From: Paenibacillus xylanexedens
Lineage (GTDB): Bacteria; Bacillota; Bacilli; Paenibacillales; Paenibacillaceae
Direction of reading: 5' to 3'
DNA length: 64,000 bases
Assembly: GCF_001908275.1 (NCBI RefSeq)
Contig: NZ_CP018620.1
Span: forward strand, 62,001 to 126,000
A model generated the notes under the pieces. The model made no database searches, was not told the origin of the DNA, and saw only the letters and a program-made list of their open reading frames with translations. The stretch's first letter is position 1, and each line of letters starts with the position of its first letter. The position numbers and the translations under genes are program-made. Below, in pieces: positions 36,663 through 46,481 of this stretch.

Positions 36663-37610
36663 ATGAACCCTATACATGAGATGAATGAGAAGAAAAAGCT
36701 CATCATTACTACAGCACTCAAGTTATTCTCATCCAAAGGCAGTGCTGCAACATCCATGCAAGAGATTGCAGAATTATGCGGGATGTCCAAGGGCAGTCTC
36801 TACATCATGTTCAAATCCAAAGAGGAATTAGAAGCCAGTACTCTGGAGTACTGCATGTACACGCTCATGGACGAGATGACACAGATTGAGCATGAAACCA
36901 GCCTTACCTCGCGTGAACGTCTGCACAAGCAGATCGAGACACTGCTCATCCATGTTGCCGAGCTCAAGGAATTTTTGCGAGTACAGATGCGCAGCATGAT
37001 GATGGATGATGAACAGCAACGCAAGGAACAATGCCATCCGCTGCAAAGAGATCTGGAAGTCCGTACCTTACATTGGTTTAAGGATAAGCTGGAGGAGCAG
37101 TACGGATCGGAGATTGAACCTTATACGATTGACCTTATTTTGCTGACACAGGGGCTATTCCTTTCCTACGTCAAGATCTGGTTTACAGAGATGCCGTCCC
37201 TTACTGTTACCAAAATGGCAACAAATTTACTGCAAATGATGGACTATGCAGCGCACGGATTCCTTAAGCAGCGACCTTTGCCTTTGATTCCTTTGGAGGA
37301 CTGGCCTGCCTGGATTACCGAACCCCATCCGGATTCCACGGTGATGCGGCATCCTATTCATATTATCAAGCAAATGCAGGATATTGCTGCCTCCGAATTG
37401 CCTGCTGGGCAACCGAAGAATGATGTACTTGAGACCATTGCCATTCTCCGGCAGGAGATGATGGAATTCACGCCGCGGCGTGCCATTATTCTGGGTATGA
37501 TGCACAATCTGGAGAACGTAACTGCCATTAAACCTTTGCACTCCGAGCTTCAGCATATTCTGGATGCCATGTATAGCCGGTTCATCCAGGCTGACTCGTC
37601 ACACACATAA
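36663..37610 (+). CDS. TetR/AcrR-family regulator of an RND pump
   Basis: A 315-residue TetR-type regulator, longer than usual because of an extended C-terminal part. The helix-turn-helix reads ALKLFSSKGSAATSMQEIAELCGMSKGSLYIMF near residues 17-50. ATG 36663 is preferred, with GAGGTG upstream, over the first ATG of the frame at 36570. It precedes the RND gene by 33 bp in the same direction and probably controls it, as YerO controls yerP/swrC in Bacillus. Confidence 0.88.
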   Translation: MNPIHEMNEKKKLIITTALKLFSSKGSAATSMQEIAELCGMSKGSLYIMFKSKEELEASTLEYCMYTLMDEMTQIEHETSLTSRERLHKQIETLLIHVAELKEFLRVQMRSMMMDDEQQRKEQCHPLQRDLEVRTLHWFKDKLEEQYGSEIEPYTIDLILLTQGLFLSYVKIWFTEMPSLTVTKMATNLLQMMDYAAHGFLKQRPLPLIPLEDWPAWITEPHPDSTVMRHPIHIIKQMQDIAASELPAGQPKNDVLETIAILRQEMMEFTPRRAIILGMMHNLENVTAIKPLHSELQHILDAMYSRFIQADSSHT

Positions 37611-37643
37611 ACAGGAGAAACAGAGAGGAGAAGAAACCATCGT

Positions 37644-40600
37644 ATGAAAGGTATTATTAATTTTTCACTGAACAACAAGTTTGCGATTTGGATTCTGACG
37701 ATTATCATCTCTTTCGCAGGTTTGTACAGCGGATTGACGATGAAACAAGAGACAATCCCGAACATCAACGTACCGTTTCTGAATGTCACTGCCATTGATC
37801 CGGGGGCTGCACCGGAGGGAATTGTTGAAGATGTCACGAAGCCGCTGGAAGTAAAACTACGTAATGTAGATGGCGTGAAGACAGTTACTTCCACTTCCAT
37901 GGAGAACGCAGCATCGATCACACTCGAATTTGATTATGGAACAGATCTGACCAACGCAACTGCAACCGTTCGTGAGGCACTGAATGAAGTTCAACTGCCT
38001 GACAGTGTGCAGAAGCCGACCATTTCCAAGTTCAGCATTAACTCTTTCCCGGTTGTATCTCTGAGCCTGTCCGACAAGGACGGCGGTGACCTGGAACAAT
38101 TGACACGACTGGTTGAATCGGATATTCAGCCTGCACTCGAAGACATTGACGGTGTAGCTCAGGTTCAGGTGTCCGGTCAATATGTGAAAGAAGTTCAATT
38201 GAAGTTTGACCAAGCCACAATGGCCGAGCTGGGCCTAACGGAAGATACGGTAAACGGCATCGTTCAAGGTTCATCCATTCGTGTGCCCCTTGGACTGTTT
38301 GAACTGGATAAATCCCAGAAAGCCGTTGTTGTAGATGGAAACATCATCGACATCGATGATCTGAAAAACCTTGCCATTCCAGTTGTACCCGGCGGTGCCG
38401 GTGCTTCCACAGGCAATGGTTCAAACGCATCCCCACAAGGCTCTGGAGCACCAACTGGTGAAGCAGGTCAAGGTACCGCTCCAAGTGCTTCACAAGGAAC
38501 GGACCAAGCCGCTGGTGGTAATGCCAGTGTGGGTAGCCCTTCAGGTGCTGCCAACGCAGCTGGTATCCCGACAGTGAAATTAAGTGAAATTGCCAAGATC
38601 GAAGTCATCGGTCAAGCGGAATCCATTTCCCGGACAGACGGCAAGGAATCGATTGGTATTTCCATTGTAAAATCCAACGATGCCAACACGGTTGATGTCG
38701 TTAACGCAGTCAAAGATAAAGCGGAAGAGTTGCAATCGCAGTTCAAAAATGCTGATTTGACTGTATTGCTTGACCAAGGTAAGCCGATTCAGGACTCGGT
38801 GAACACGATGTTGGGCAAAGCCGTTTTTGGCGCCTTGTTTGCCATCCTGATCATCCTGCTCTTCCTGCGTAATATTCGTTCAACCATTATCTCCATTATC
38901 TCGATCCCGCTCTCCTTGCTCATGGCATTGACTGCTCTCAATATGATGGATATTACTTTGAACATGATGACGCTGGGTGCGATGACAGTTGCCATCGGAC
39001 GGGTTGTCGATGACTCCATCGTTGTTATCGAGAACATCTACCGCAGATTAACACTCAAAGGTGAGAAACTGAAAGGCCGTGAACTGGTTCGTGAAGCAAC
39101 GCGCGAGATGTTCATTCCAATTCTTTCTTCCACCATCGTAACGATTGCTGTATTCCTGCCACTGGCATTGGTAAGCGGTATGGTCGGTGAGTTATTCACG
39201 CCATTTGCACTGACCATGGTATTCGCTTTGCTGGCATCCCTGATCGTTGCCATTACCATTGTGCCGATGCTTGCGCACACCCTGTTCCGTGGAGGGTTGA
39301 AGAACAAACAGAATCACGAAGAAAAACCAGGCAAAATGGCGGAAGGTTACAAACGCCTGCTGAACTGGACCCTTTCACACAAACTCATCACAGTCAGTAT
39401 TGCAGTGATCCTGCTGGTCGGCAGTTTGTTCCTGTACCCGTTCATCGGTGCAAGCTTCTTGCCAGAACAACAGGATAAATACGTGACTATTACGTACAGC
39501 CCACAAACCGGAGCTTTGCGTGAAGATGTCGAAAAAGAAGCACTTGTTGCCGAGAAGTGGTTGCTGGAACAACCAGGTCTGGAGAAAATGCAATATTCCA
39601 TCGGCGGCACGAACCCACTGAGCAGTATGGGTGGCGGTGGCGGAAACTCGGCTCTATTCTATATCGAATATAACGAAGATACGAAAGACTTTACTCAAGT
39701 GAAAGAACAGCTTGTAGAAGGTCTGAAGAAAGAAGTTACCGTAGGTACCTGGAATGAGCTCGACATGTCCGGCGGTCTGGGTGGTAGCGGCCTGAGCCTC
39801 TCCATCTATGGCGATAATGTAGAGCAACTTAAACCTGTATCGGATGAAATTCTGAAACTGGTTGAAGCGGATAAGGATAATTTTGAAAAAGCAGATACAA
39901 CACTTGCTGACACCTACGGGCAGTATACGCTCGTGGCGGATCAGGAGAAATTGAGTTCCCTGGGCCTGACTGCAGGTCAACTGGCGATGACGCTGAGCCC
40001 GGCACGGGAACGTCCTGTGCTTACGGAAGTCGATATCGATAACAAAACGTACAAAGTATATGTAGAGACAGACAACAAAACATTCAGTAGCATTAAAGAG
40101 ATTGAGGATGAAACCGTCACTTCACCGCTTGGCATCGAAGTACCAATCAAAGATGTTGCCAAAGTGGAAGAAGGTACGTCCCCGAACTCCATCATGCAAA
40201 TTGATGGTAAAGTTGTTGTACAAGTCACAGCCAACATCCTGGCTTCGGATGTAACGAAAGCTTCGAGTAACCTACAGGCTGAGATCGACAAGCTGGATCT
40301 GCCTGATGGCGTTGAAGTGAAGTTCGGCGGTACAACCGAACAGATTAATGATACCTTTACTCAACTGGGTCTCGCCATGCTGGCGGCCATCGCCATTGTA
40401 TACTTCGTGCTCGTTGTTACATTCGGCGGCGGATTGGCACCATTCGCAATCCTGTTCTCCCTGCCATTTACGGTCATTGGTATTATGGTAGGTCTGTTCA
40501 TCGCTGGTGGTACGCTCGACGTCTCCGCCATGATGGGTGGACTGATGCTCATCGGTATCGTGGTCACCAACGCTATCGTGTTGATCGACCGTGTTATTCA

Positions 40601-40868
40601 CAAGGAAAAAGAGGGTATGCCTACCCGTGAAGCCTTGCTGGAAGCCGGTGCAACTCGTCTGCGTCCAATCCTGATGACCGCTCTCGCGACCATTGGTGCC
40701 CTGTTGCCGCTGGTAACGGGTCTCGAAGAGAGTGCGGGTATCATCTCCAAAGGACTCGGAATCACTGTAATCGGCGGTCTGATCAGCTCCACGCTGCTCA
40801 CGCTGGTTATCGTACCGATTGTGTATGAGTTCCTGATGAAATTTAAAAAGAAAAGAATCGAAGATTAA
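37644..40868 (+). CDS. RND-family efflux transporter (SwrC/YerP-like)
   Basis: A 1074-residue hydrophobe/amphiphile efflux pump with 12 transmembrane helices and two large external loops. It has the RND helix-4 region GAMTVAIGRVVDDSIVVIENIY with paired Asp near residues 455-456 and GGLMLIGIVVTNAIVLID later. B. subtilis SwrC exports surfactin and gives self-resistance. Unusually, residues about 248-306 of the first porter loop form a Gly/Ser/Ala/Pro-rich low-complexity insertion. No membrane fusion or outer membrane partner is present, as expected in a Gram-positive. Confidence 0.93.
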   Translation: MKGIINFSLNNKFAIWILTIIISFAGLYSGLTMKQETIPNINVPFLNVTAIDPGAAPEGIVEDVTKPLEVKLRNVDGVKTVTSTSMENAASITLEFDYGTDLTNATATVREALNEVQLPDSVQKPTISKFSINSFPVVSLSLSDKDGGDLEQLTRLVESDIQPALEDIDGVAQVQVSGQYVKEVQLKFDQATMAELGLTEDTVNGIVQGSSIRVPLGLFELDKSQKAVVVDGNIIDIDDLKNLAIPVVPGGAGASTGNGSNASPQGSGAPTGEAGQGTAPSASQGTDQAAGGNASVGSPSGAANAAGIPTVKLSEIAKIEVIGQAESISRTDGKESIGISIVKSNDANTVDVVNAVKDKAEELQSQFKNADLTVLLDQGKPIQDSVNTMLGKAVFGALFAILIILLFLRNIRSTIISIISIPLSLLMALTALNMMDITLNMMTLGAMTVAIGRVVDDSIVVIENIYRRLTLKGEKLKGRELVREATREMFIPILSSTIVTIAVFLPLALVSGMVGELFTPFALTMVFALLASLIVAITIVPMLAHTLFRGGLKNKQNHEEKPGKMAEGYKRLLNWTLSHKLITVSIAVILLVGSLFLYPFIGASFLPEQQDKYVTITYSPQTGALREDVEKEALVAEKWLLEQPGLEKMQYSIGGTNPLSSMGGGGGNSALFYIEYNEDTKDFTQVKEQLVEGLKKEVTVGTWNELDMSGGLGGSGLSLSIYGDNVEQLKPVSDEILKLVEADKDNFEKADTTLADTYGQYTLVADQEKLSSLGLTAGQLAMTLSPARERPVLTEVDIDNKTYKVYVETDNKTFSSIKEIEDETVTSPLGIEVPIKDVAKVEEGTSPNSIMQIDGKVVVQVTANILASDVTKASSNLQAEIDKLDLPDGVEVKFGGTTEQINDTFTQLGLAMLAAIAIVYFVLVVTFGGGLAPFAILFSLPFTVIGIMVGLFIAGGTLDVSAMMGGLMLIGIVVTNAIVLIDRVIHKEKEGMPTREALLEAGATRLRPILMTALATIGALLPLVTGLEESAGIISKGLGITVIGGLISSTLLTLVIVPIVYEFLMKFKKKRIED

Positions 40869-40937
40869 GAAGTCGTTGATTGTACTCATGTAACGGTTCG
40901 AGTACAACTTAAATGTAGACTATAATATTAGCTTCTC

Positions 40938-40994
40938 GCCCCTTAGCGCATATTGGAATGATTGAATTCCGATGTGATGCTAAGGGGCTTTTTT
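40938..40994 (+). terminator. intrinsic terminator of the RND operon
   Basis: GCCCCTTAGC and GCTAAGGGGC close a long, partly paired hairpin followed by TTTTTTATTT. It is 70 bases after the RND stop. Between here and 41209 only an AT-rich region with a TATAAT (41131-41136) is seen. Confidence 0.85.
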
Positions 40995-41209
40995 ATTTGA
41001 GTCGAAATTACGTCACATAGACTGACATAGAAACCCTTCATTTTAATCAAAATCACAAAAAGAATAGTCTCGATTGTCATTTGAAACAAATGAACGTCAG
41101 ATTTCAGCTCATCGTCTGTAAATCGACTTATAATATGGATTAATTATGCAAGTTGACGGATTCCAGACTCCAGATAGATCACATGTGATTGGGGAAGGAT
41201 GGTGGTTGT

Positions 41210-42886
41210 GTGGGGGAGACAACGCTTCATATTCAAGTCAGAGACATGTTAAAACGTCCCGTGTTTCGCAAGGCAGAAGTCCTTGCTAGTGAACGCGCAC
41301 TGGAGCGGTATGTTCGCTGGGTTCATATCATGGAGGTTCCTGAAGTAGGGGACTTGCTCAATGGCGGGGAATTGGTGCTGACGACAGGCATTGGCTGGCA
41401 GGAAGGTGAGCAGCAAGGTCTGTCTTTTCTGCGTCAGTTAATTGCACGTGGGGCTGCCGGTCTCTGCATGGAACTGGGGAATCACACCAAGTCGCAGCTT
41501 GGTGCCATGAAGGAAATTGCAGTCGCAGCGGATTTCCCGTTGATCTGGTTCCACGAACAAGTCCGTTATATTGATATTACGCAAGATCTGCATTTCACCC
41601 TGATTCGCAGTCATCAGCGGATGATTGCCGAACTCGATAGTCTCACCACCTCATTTAACCAACTTCTTCTGAATGGAGATGGTGTACAACCTCTGCTTCG
41701 ATTATTGTCACGAACAACCGGATGTGCCGTGGCGTTATATCCACTTGAAGGGGAAGCAAGTGCCGCTCCCTACTGCCCTCCAGAGCAGCTGGAGACTCGT
41801 CGGCAGGATTGGTTTTTGCAGCGGGGACATTTGGCGGGAGAGGATATTCCGAATTTAATGCGGCTGTCGGATAACACATTACATGCGTTCAGCATGCCTG
41901 TTCGGGCGTTAGACTACACCTTTGCGGATCTTGTACTCATGCACCAAAAACTGCCGGATCACGATTCAAATATACCGATCAAACCCTCAGATGAATTCAT
42001 CATTCAGGCACTGGAACGTTGCGCGGCCGCGATTGCCCAGGACTGGATGCGAACCAAATACATGGAAGAGAAACGTCGCTACAAAGAAGATATGTGGGTC
42101 ATTGACTGGCTTAACGGACATCACTCCACGAAGGAAATCCATGAATATGTATCCACCGTTAATCCCCTTCTCGCAACGAGCAAAGCCACGATTATCTTAT
42201 TCGACAGTAACCCTGCATACACAGACAGCCTCAGACTTCAGAAATTATTGATCCAACGTAACATCGTAGCCCGTTCCGTGTTCGCTCGGGAGAATTTCAC
42301 CCTCTACAGCACCGTTCTAAATCACCAGATCATTCTTATCATTCTCGACCCACTACCTGGATCTCAGCGCAAAAGCAGTCTCTGGCGCTGCATCGAACAG
42401 CTGCAGCAGCACGAACAGGAACAGACCCACTGCCTCTTCTCAGGCCTGATCGGTATCGGTCATAACTGCACAGACCTCTCCCGTCTCAAGGATAGTCTGG
42501 AATCCGCGAAGGAGACACTGCGAATCCAGAAGGACATCGGCGAGATGCAGCAGCCCTTTTACAGTAATCTTCATTGTTATCGCATCATTGCCAGTATGAA
42601 GCAGAGTGGTAATCTAGATGATTTTATCGAAGAATACCTGGGGCCGCTCATTCGTTACGATGTCGAGAAAGGAGGTCAGTTGCTGCGGACCCTCAAGCAA
42701 TATTTGGTCCTGTGCTGCTCCAAGCAAGAGACGGCCACCGCTCTATATATCGTCAGACAGACGCTGTATCACCGGTTGGACAAAATCGAAGTCCTTTTGG
42801 GAGAAGACTATATCCTCCCAGAGAAGCGGGTAGCGATCGAACTTGCACTCTATGCCTATGAGTACGTACACGGCCCGATCGCATGA
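41210..42886 (+). CDS. pucR: PucR-family transcriptional regulator
   Basis: A 558-residue regulator with the N-terminal PucR ligand domain (LKRPVFRKAEVLASERALERYVRWVHI...VGDLLNGGELVLTTG), a central GGDEF-like/CdaR region and a C-terminal PucR helix-turn-helix (ETATALYIVRQTLYHRLDKIEVLLG). Start GTG 41210 has GGAAGGA ten bases upstream; a TTG at 41189 lacks one. It converges on the pyrimidine-degradation operon. PucR proteins commonly control purine, pyrimidine or allantoin catabolism, so it is the likely activator. Confidence 0.9.
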   Translation: MGETTLHIQVRDMLKRPVFRKAEVLASERALERYVRWVHIMEVPEVGDLLNGGELVLTTGIGWQEGEQQGLSFLRQLIARGAAGLCMELGNHTKSQLGAMKEIAVAADFPLIWFHEQVRYIDITQDLHFTLIRSHQRMIAELDSLTTSFNQLLLNGDGVQPLLRLLSRTTGCAVALYPLEGEASAAPYCPPEQLETRRQDWFLQRGHLAGEDIPNLMRLSDNTLHAFSMPVRALDYTFADLVLMHQKLPDHDSNIPIKPSDEFIIQALERCAAAIAQDWMRTKYMEEKRRYKEDMWVIDWLNGHHSTKEIHEYVSTVNPLLATSKATIILFDSNPAYTDSLRLQKLLIQRNIVARSVFARENFTLYSTVLNHQIILIILDPLPGSQRKSSLWRCIEQLQQHEQEQTHCLFSGLIGIGHNCTDLSRLKDSLESAKETLRIQKDIGEMQQPFYSNLHCYRIIASMKQSGNLDDFIEEYLGPLIRYDVEKGGQLLRTLKQYLVLCCSKQETATALYIVRQTLYHRLDKIEVLLGEDYILPEKRVAIELALYAYEYVHGPIA

Positions 42887-42902
42887 AAAGCTTCAGCATG
42901 GT

Positions 42903-43130
42903 CTACGCTCCCCGTTGTTCCTGAAGCTGGCGAATCAGGATGTGACTGAACCACTTCCGTCCAGACGCCGTGCCCACGTATTGCTCTTGTTTCTCTTCGG
43001 GAAGATCCGGGTGCCCCCATATGACGTGAGCACCCTCCAGATGTTCCCGTACCGCATAGATCCGATAACCCTGTGCAACCATTCGCTCTATGGCGATCCT
43101 CTCGGCCTCAAACACATCATGATCCGACAT
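42903..43130 (-). CDS. 75-residue protein at the end of the pyrimidine-degradation operon
   Basis: A small soluble protein (MSDHDVFEAERIAIERMVAQ...) with HVIWGHPDLPEEK and SGRKWFSHILIRQLQEQ segments, and no membrane segment or cysteine. Its ATG overlaps the dihydropyrimidinase stop by one base or so, so it is translated as part of the operon. The charged, helix-rich make-up suggests a protein-binding accessory. The family is not recognised. Confidence 0.7.
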   Translation of the reverse strand: MSDHDVFEAERIAIERMVAQGYRIYAVREHLEGAHVIWGHPDLPEEKQEQYVGTASGRKWFSHILIRQLQEQRGA

Positions 43131-44575
43131 CAGCTTCTCCCTCCATTCACTGCCGTCACAGGCTGTTTCATCGGTATAGGTGCGCCTGCATCATACTTGT
43201 TGCGCTTCACATATTGGCCTGCCCCTGCTGTTCCGGCATACTGCCGATCTCGAATGACATACTCCCCGCGGCACAACACCGTCATCGGACATCCCTGTAC
43301 CTGCATACCTTCAAATGCACTGTAATCCACGTTCATATGATGCGTATCTGCCGAGATCACCCTGTTTACTGATGGGTCAAAAATAACGATATCCGCATCT
43401 GTCCCTACAGCCAGAGTCCCTTTCTGCGGGAATAATCCAAATAACTTGCTCGCTCTTGTCGAACATAGATCGACCCACTGATTGAGCGTGATCCGCCCCT
43501 TGACTACACCTTCCGAATACAGAATGCTTAGGCGATCTTCGATGACCGGCCCTCCGTTCGGAATTTTGCTAAAATCATCCTTGCCCAAGTCCTTCTGCCC
43601 TTTGAAATTAAACGAGCAATGATCGGAGCCAATCGTCTGCAGCTGACCACTTTTCAATGCATTCCACAGTACTTCCTGATGCGCTACTTCCCGGAGTGGT
43701 GGTGACCAAACATACTTTGCACCCTCAAAGTCCGGCTGATCCATGATCGACTGATCCAACGTCAAATACTGAGGACAGGTCTCCCCCCAGATTCGGTATC
43801 CCATTTCACGCATACGCGCGATCTGCTCCACTGCTTCCGCACAGGTCACGTGCACCACATACAACTGTGAATCCGCAAGTGCAGCCAGACGGGCCGCCCG
43901 GCCTGTCGCTTCTCCCTCCAGCATGGATGGGCGTGTTAAGGCATGATGAATTGGTTCCGTGCGCCCTTCGGCGAGCGCCTGTCGAACCAGCAGGTCAATG
44001 ACATCCCCGTTCTCGGCATGAACCATGACGAGTGCGCCGTACTCTTTTGCCTTTTGCAACGTCTGGAAGAGAATCCCGTCATCCGCCTGAAACTGGTTTT
44101 TATACGCCATGAACACCTTGAAGGATGACACACCCTCTTCTTCAATGATCTGCGGCAGCTCTTCCAGCACCTGATCATTCATCTCGCCAATCATGAGATG
44201 GAAACCGTAGTCGATGGCGGCTTTACCCTCGGCTTTGGCATGCCACTCCTGGAGGGATTCGATTAATGGACGGCCTTTTTGTGTCAGACAGAAATCAATG
44301 ATCGCGGTTGTACCGCCAAAGGCTGCTGCTACCGTTCCCGTCGCAAAATCATCCGCCGTTACCGTCCCACCGAAGGGCATATCCAGATGCGTATGCGGGT
44401 CGATCCCGCCCGGAATGACGTAACAGCCCGCTGCATCTACAACCTCCATTCGTTCGTCTGGCACCAGTCCGATGCCAATCTGTGTGATTTTACCCTTTTC
44501 GATCAAAATATCTGCTTCAAAGGTATCCGACGCTGTGACCAACACACCATTACGAATCAATTTGCGGGTACTCAT
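43130..44575 (-). CDS. pydB: dihydropyrimidinase (D-hydantoinase family)
   Basis: Zn-dependent amidohydrolase (481 aa) opening dihydrouracil to N-carbamoyl-beta-alanine, step 2 of reductive pyrimidine breakdown. Metal ligands are visible: HTHLD near residue 57, the carboxylated lysine in SFKVFMAYK, VHAENG, VVHVTCAEA and SDHCSFNF. Family hallmark GGIDPHTHLDMPFGG is intact. It overlaps preA by four bases. Confidence 0.96.
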   Translation of the reverse strand: MSTRKLIRNGVLVTASDTFEADILIEKGKITQIGIGLVPDERMEVVDAAGCYVIPGGIDPHTHLDMPFGGTVTADDFATGTVAAAFGGTTAIIDFCLTQKGRPLIESLQEWHAKAEGKAAIDYGFHLMIGEMNDQVLEELPQIIEEEGVSSFKVFMAYKNQFQADDGILFQTLQKAKEYGALVMVHAENGDVIDLLVRQALAEGRTEPIHHALTRPSMLEGEATGRAARLAALADSQLYVVHVTCAEAVEQIARMREMGYRIWGETCPQYLTLDQSIMDQPDFEGAKYVWSPPLREVAHQEVLWNALKSGQLQTIGSDHCSFNFKGQKDLGKDDFSKIPNGGPVIEDRLSILYSEGVVKGRITLNQWVDLCSTRASKLFGLFPQKGTLAVGTDADIVIFDPSVNRVISADTHHMNVDYSAFEGMQVQGCPMTVLCRGEYVIRDRQYAGTAGAGQYVKRNKYDAGAPIPMKQPVTAVNGGRS

Positions 44576-45867
44576 GATATCGCCTCCTTGGTTGACTGAT
44601 CTCTAACGGATTGCAGCATCGCAATCGCAGACTGACGTTCATTCCAGGTTACAGGTTCCTGCTCTGGCACAAGTTCAACCATATCAATCGCCCCATCCAC
44701 CGGGCAAACAATCGAACACAGATTACAGCCAACACAGTCCTCTTCGACCACTTCCAGATAGGAGCCGGACGGGTCGGTCAACATATCAATACACTGATGC
44801 GAGGTGTCCTCACAAGCAATATGGCATTTGTTGCAATTGATGCAGACATCGCGGTTGATGCGGGCGACCACTTTGTAGTTCAGATCGAGATTGCCCCAAT
44901 CCGAGTAACGCGGAACCGTCTGACCTACCAGTTCTGCAACGCTGCTCAGACCCTTTTCGTCCAAATAATCGTTCAGCCCATCAATCATGTCCTCCACAAT
45001 ACGGAATCCATGATGCATCGCTGCGGTACATATCTGAACCCCTGTAGCACCCATGAGCAGAAACTCTGCGGTATCCCGCCAGTCCGAGATTCCACCAATA
45101 CCCGAGATCGGCACACCCACCTCCGGATTACGCGCACACTCGGCAACCATATTCAGTGCAATTGGCTTCACCGCTGGGCCACAGTATCCACCATGCGCTC
45201 CTTTGCCGCTCACATGGGGCACGGTGTTCCACGAATCCAGATCCACACCTGCCAGGGAGTTAATCGTATTGATCAGGGAGATCGCATCCGCGCCACCTCG
45301 TACAGCTGCCCGGGCTGTCGCCGTAATATCCGTGATATTTGGCGTGAGCTTCACAATCACCGGTGTAGTCGCCACTTCCTTCACCCACATCGTCTGGAGT
45401 TCAACCAGGTCCGGCTGCTGACCAGAGGCAGCTCCCATACCTCGTTCGGCCATGCCATGCGGGCAGCCAAAGTTCAGCTCTAGGCCATCGACGCCGACGG
45501 CTTCCACCTTTTTCACAATCTCATGCCACTTCTCCCGCGTAGGTTCCACCATCAGTGAAGCGACAACCGCGCGATCCGGGAATCGTTTCTTGGTCTCGGC
45601 AATCTCCCGCAGATTTACTTCCAGCGGACGGTCCGATATCAATTCTATATTGTTAAACCCCGCCACCCGTTGCCCACCAAAATGGACCGCAGCGAAACGG
45701 GAGGATGTATTGATAATTGGCTCACCCAGCGTCTTCCACACCGCGCCACCCCAGCCCGCCTCGAACGCACGCTGAACCTGATACCCCGTATTGGTCGGTG
45801 GTGCAGAAGCCAGCCAGAATGGATTGGGTGATCGAATACCTGCCAGATTAATGGATAAGTCAGCCAT
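44572..45867 (-). CDS. preA: NAD-dependent dihydropyrimidine dehydrogenase subunit PreA
   Basis: Catalytic subunit (431 aa) reducing uracil and thymine to the dihydro forms. It has an N-terminal FMN barrel (LNFGCPHGMAERGMGAASGQ, VKLTPNITDI, GIGGISDW) and a C-terminal ferredoxin domain with CINCNKCHIAC and CVGCNLCSIVCP clusters. It works with PreT, whose gene is upstream, although a 600-bp gap with two repeats separates them. It starts behind AAGGAGGGATCGTT. Confidence 0.96.
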   Translation of the reverse strand: MADLSINLAGIRSPNPFWLASAPPTNTGYQVQRAFEAGWGGAVWKTLGEPIINTSSRFAAVHFGGQRVAGFNNIELISDRPLEVNLREIAETKKRFPDRAVVASLMVEPTREKWHEIVKKVEAVGVDGLELNFGCPHGMAERGMGAASGQQPDLVELQTMWVKEVATTPVIVKLTPNITDITATARAAVRGGADAISLINTINSLAGVDLDSWNTVPHVSGKGAHGGYCGPAVKPIALNMVAECARNPEVGVPISGIGGISDWRDTAEFLLMGATGVQICTAAMHHGFRIVEDMIDGLNDYLDEKGLSSVAELVGQTVPRYSDWGNLDLNYKVVARINRDVCINCNKCHIACEDTSHQCIDMLTDPSGSYLEVVEEDCVGCNLCSIVCPVDGAIDMVELVPEQEPVTWNERQSAIAMLQSVRDQSTKEAIS

Positions 45868-45897
45868 AACGATCCCTCCTTGGTGTTGTTTGAACTT

Positions 45898-46094
45898 ACT
45901 ATATAAGTTGAACTAAAGATTATTTACACTGACACTACGATGACAGAATAACCTTCCAATCGCTGTTATCCCCAGATTTTTTTGATTCCCTTTTCCGAAA
46001 GGGAAAATCCGGGGATAAAGGCGAACGCTTTGCTTTTTCAGGTTTTTTCTGTCCTCTCCGTTATCGTGTAAATGATTAGTTCAACTTATATAGT
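45898..46094. repeat. family-1 foldback repeat, copy 4
   Basis: A 197-bp element between preT and preA with the clearest arms. ACTATATAAGTTGAACTAA (45898-45916) is exactly complemented by the right arm ending at 46094, with TTTACAC and GTGTAAA inside. The middle stem is GACAGAATAACC against GGTTTTTTCTGTC. The core has ATCGCTGTTATCCCC, a GATTTTTTT...AAAATC stem, GGGGATAAAGGCGAACGC and GCTTTTTCAGG. Confidence 0.88.
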
Positions 46095-46162
46095 TACACT
46101 GGAATATTTGGTCATGCTCAGGATCTCTGCGTAGTAATGGTGTTTCTGGATAACACCTAAAT

Positions 46163-46358
46163 TCTAACGAACCGTAGACCTCTTATTCCGTCCCTATGCG
46201 GTGAATTCAAAATCTTACGAATCGTAGCAGCCTTATTTTGCTGTATCAGCTCATTTCGGCTTCATTTCAACGATTTTTATCAAAATAAGACGTGTGAGAT
46301 TCGTTAGATTTTCCAATCCTCCATAATTGCCACTATAAGGTGTGTAGGGTTCGTTAGC
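46163..46358. repeat. family-2 nested palindrome, copy 2
   Basis: A is CTAACGAACCGTAGACCTC (from 46164) and A' is its partner GTGTGTAGGGTTCGTTAG (ending 46357). B is CTTACGAATCGTAGCAGCC (from 46214) and B' is GACGTGTGAGATTCGTTAG (ending 46307). Block order and spacing agree with the copy at 13.4 kb. It fills most of the gap between preT and the family-1 element. 46359-46481 is pyrimidine-rich without a gene. Confidence 0.75.
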
Positions 46359-46481
46359 GTGTCAGGGACACCACACCAGACCTCTCGCTCGGATCTACAC
46401 CTTCAACACTCTAGCAGTCCCTTACGCCTCTCCTTCCACGCTTTCCTTGTACTCTCCACTTCCCCTTGTCTTCCTCGCTGC

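Noticed and set aside
45880..46110. Family-1 flanks as direct target-site duplications
   Set aside because: The flanks of every copy are inverted, not direct, repeats, so they cannot be ordinary target duplications.
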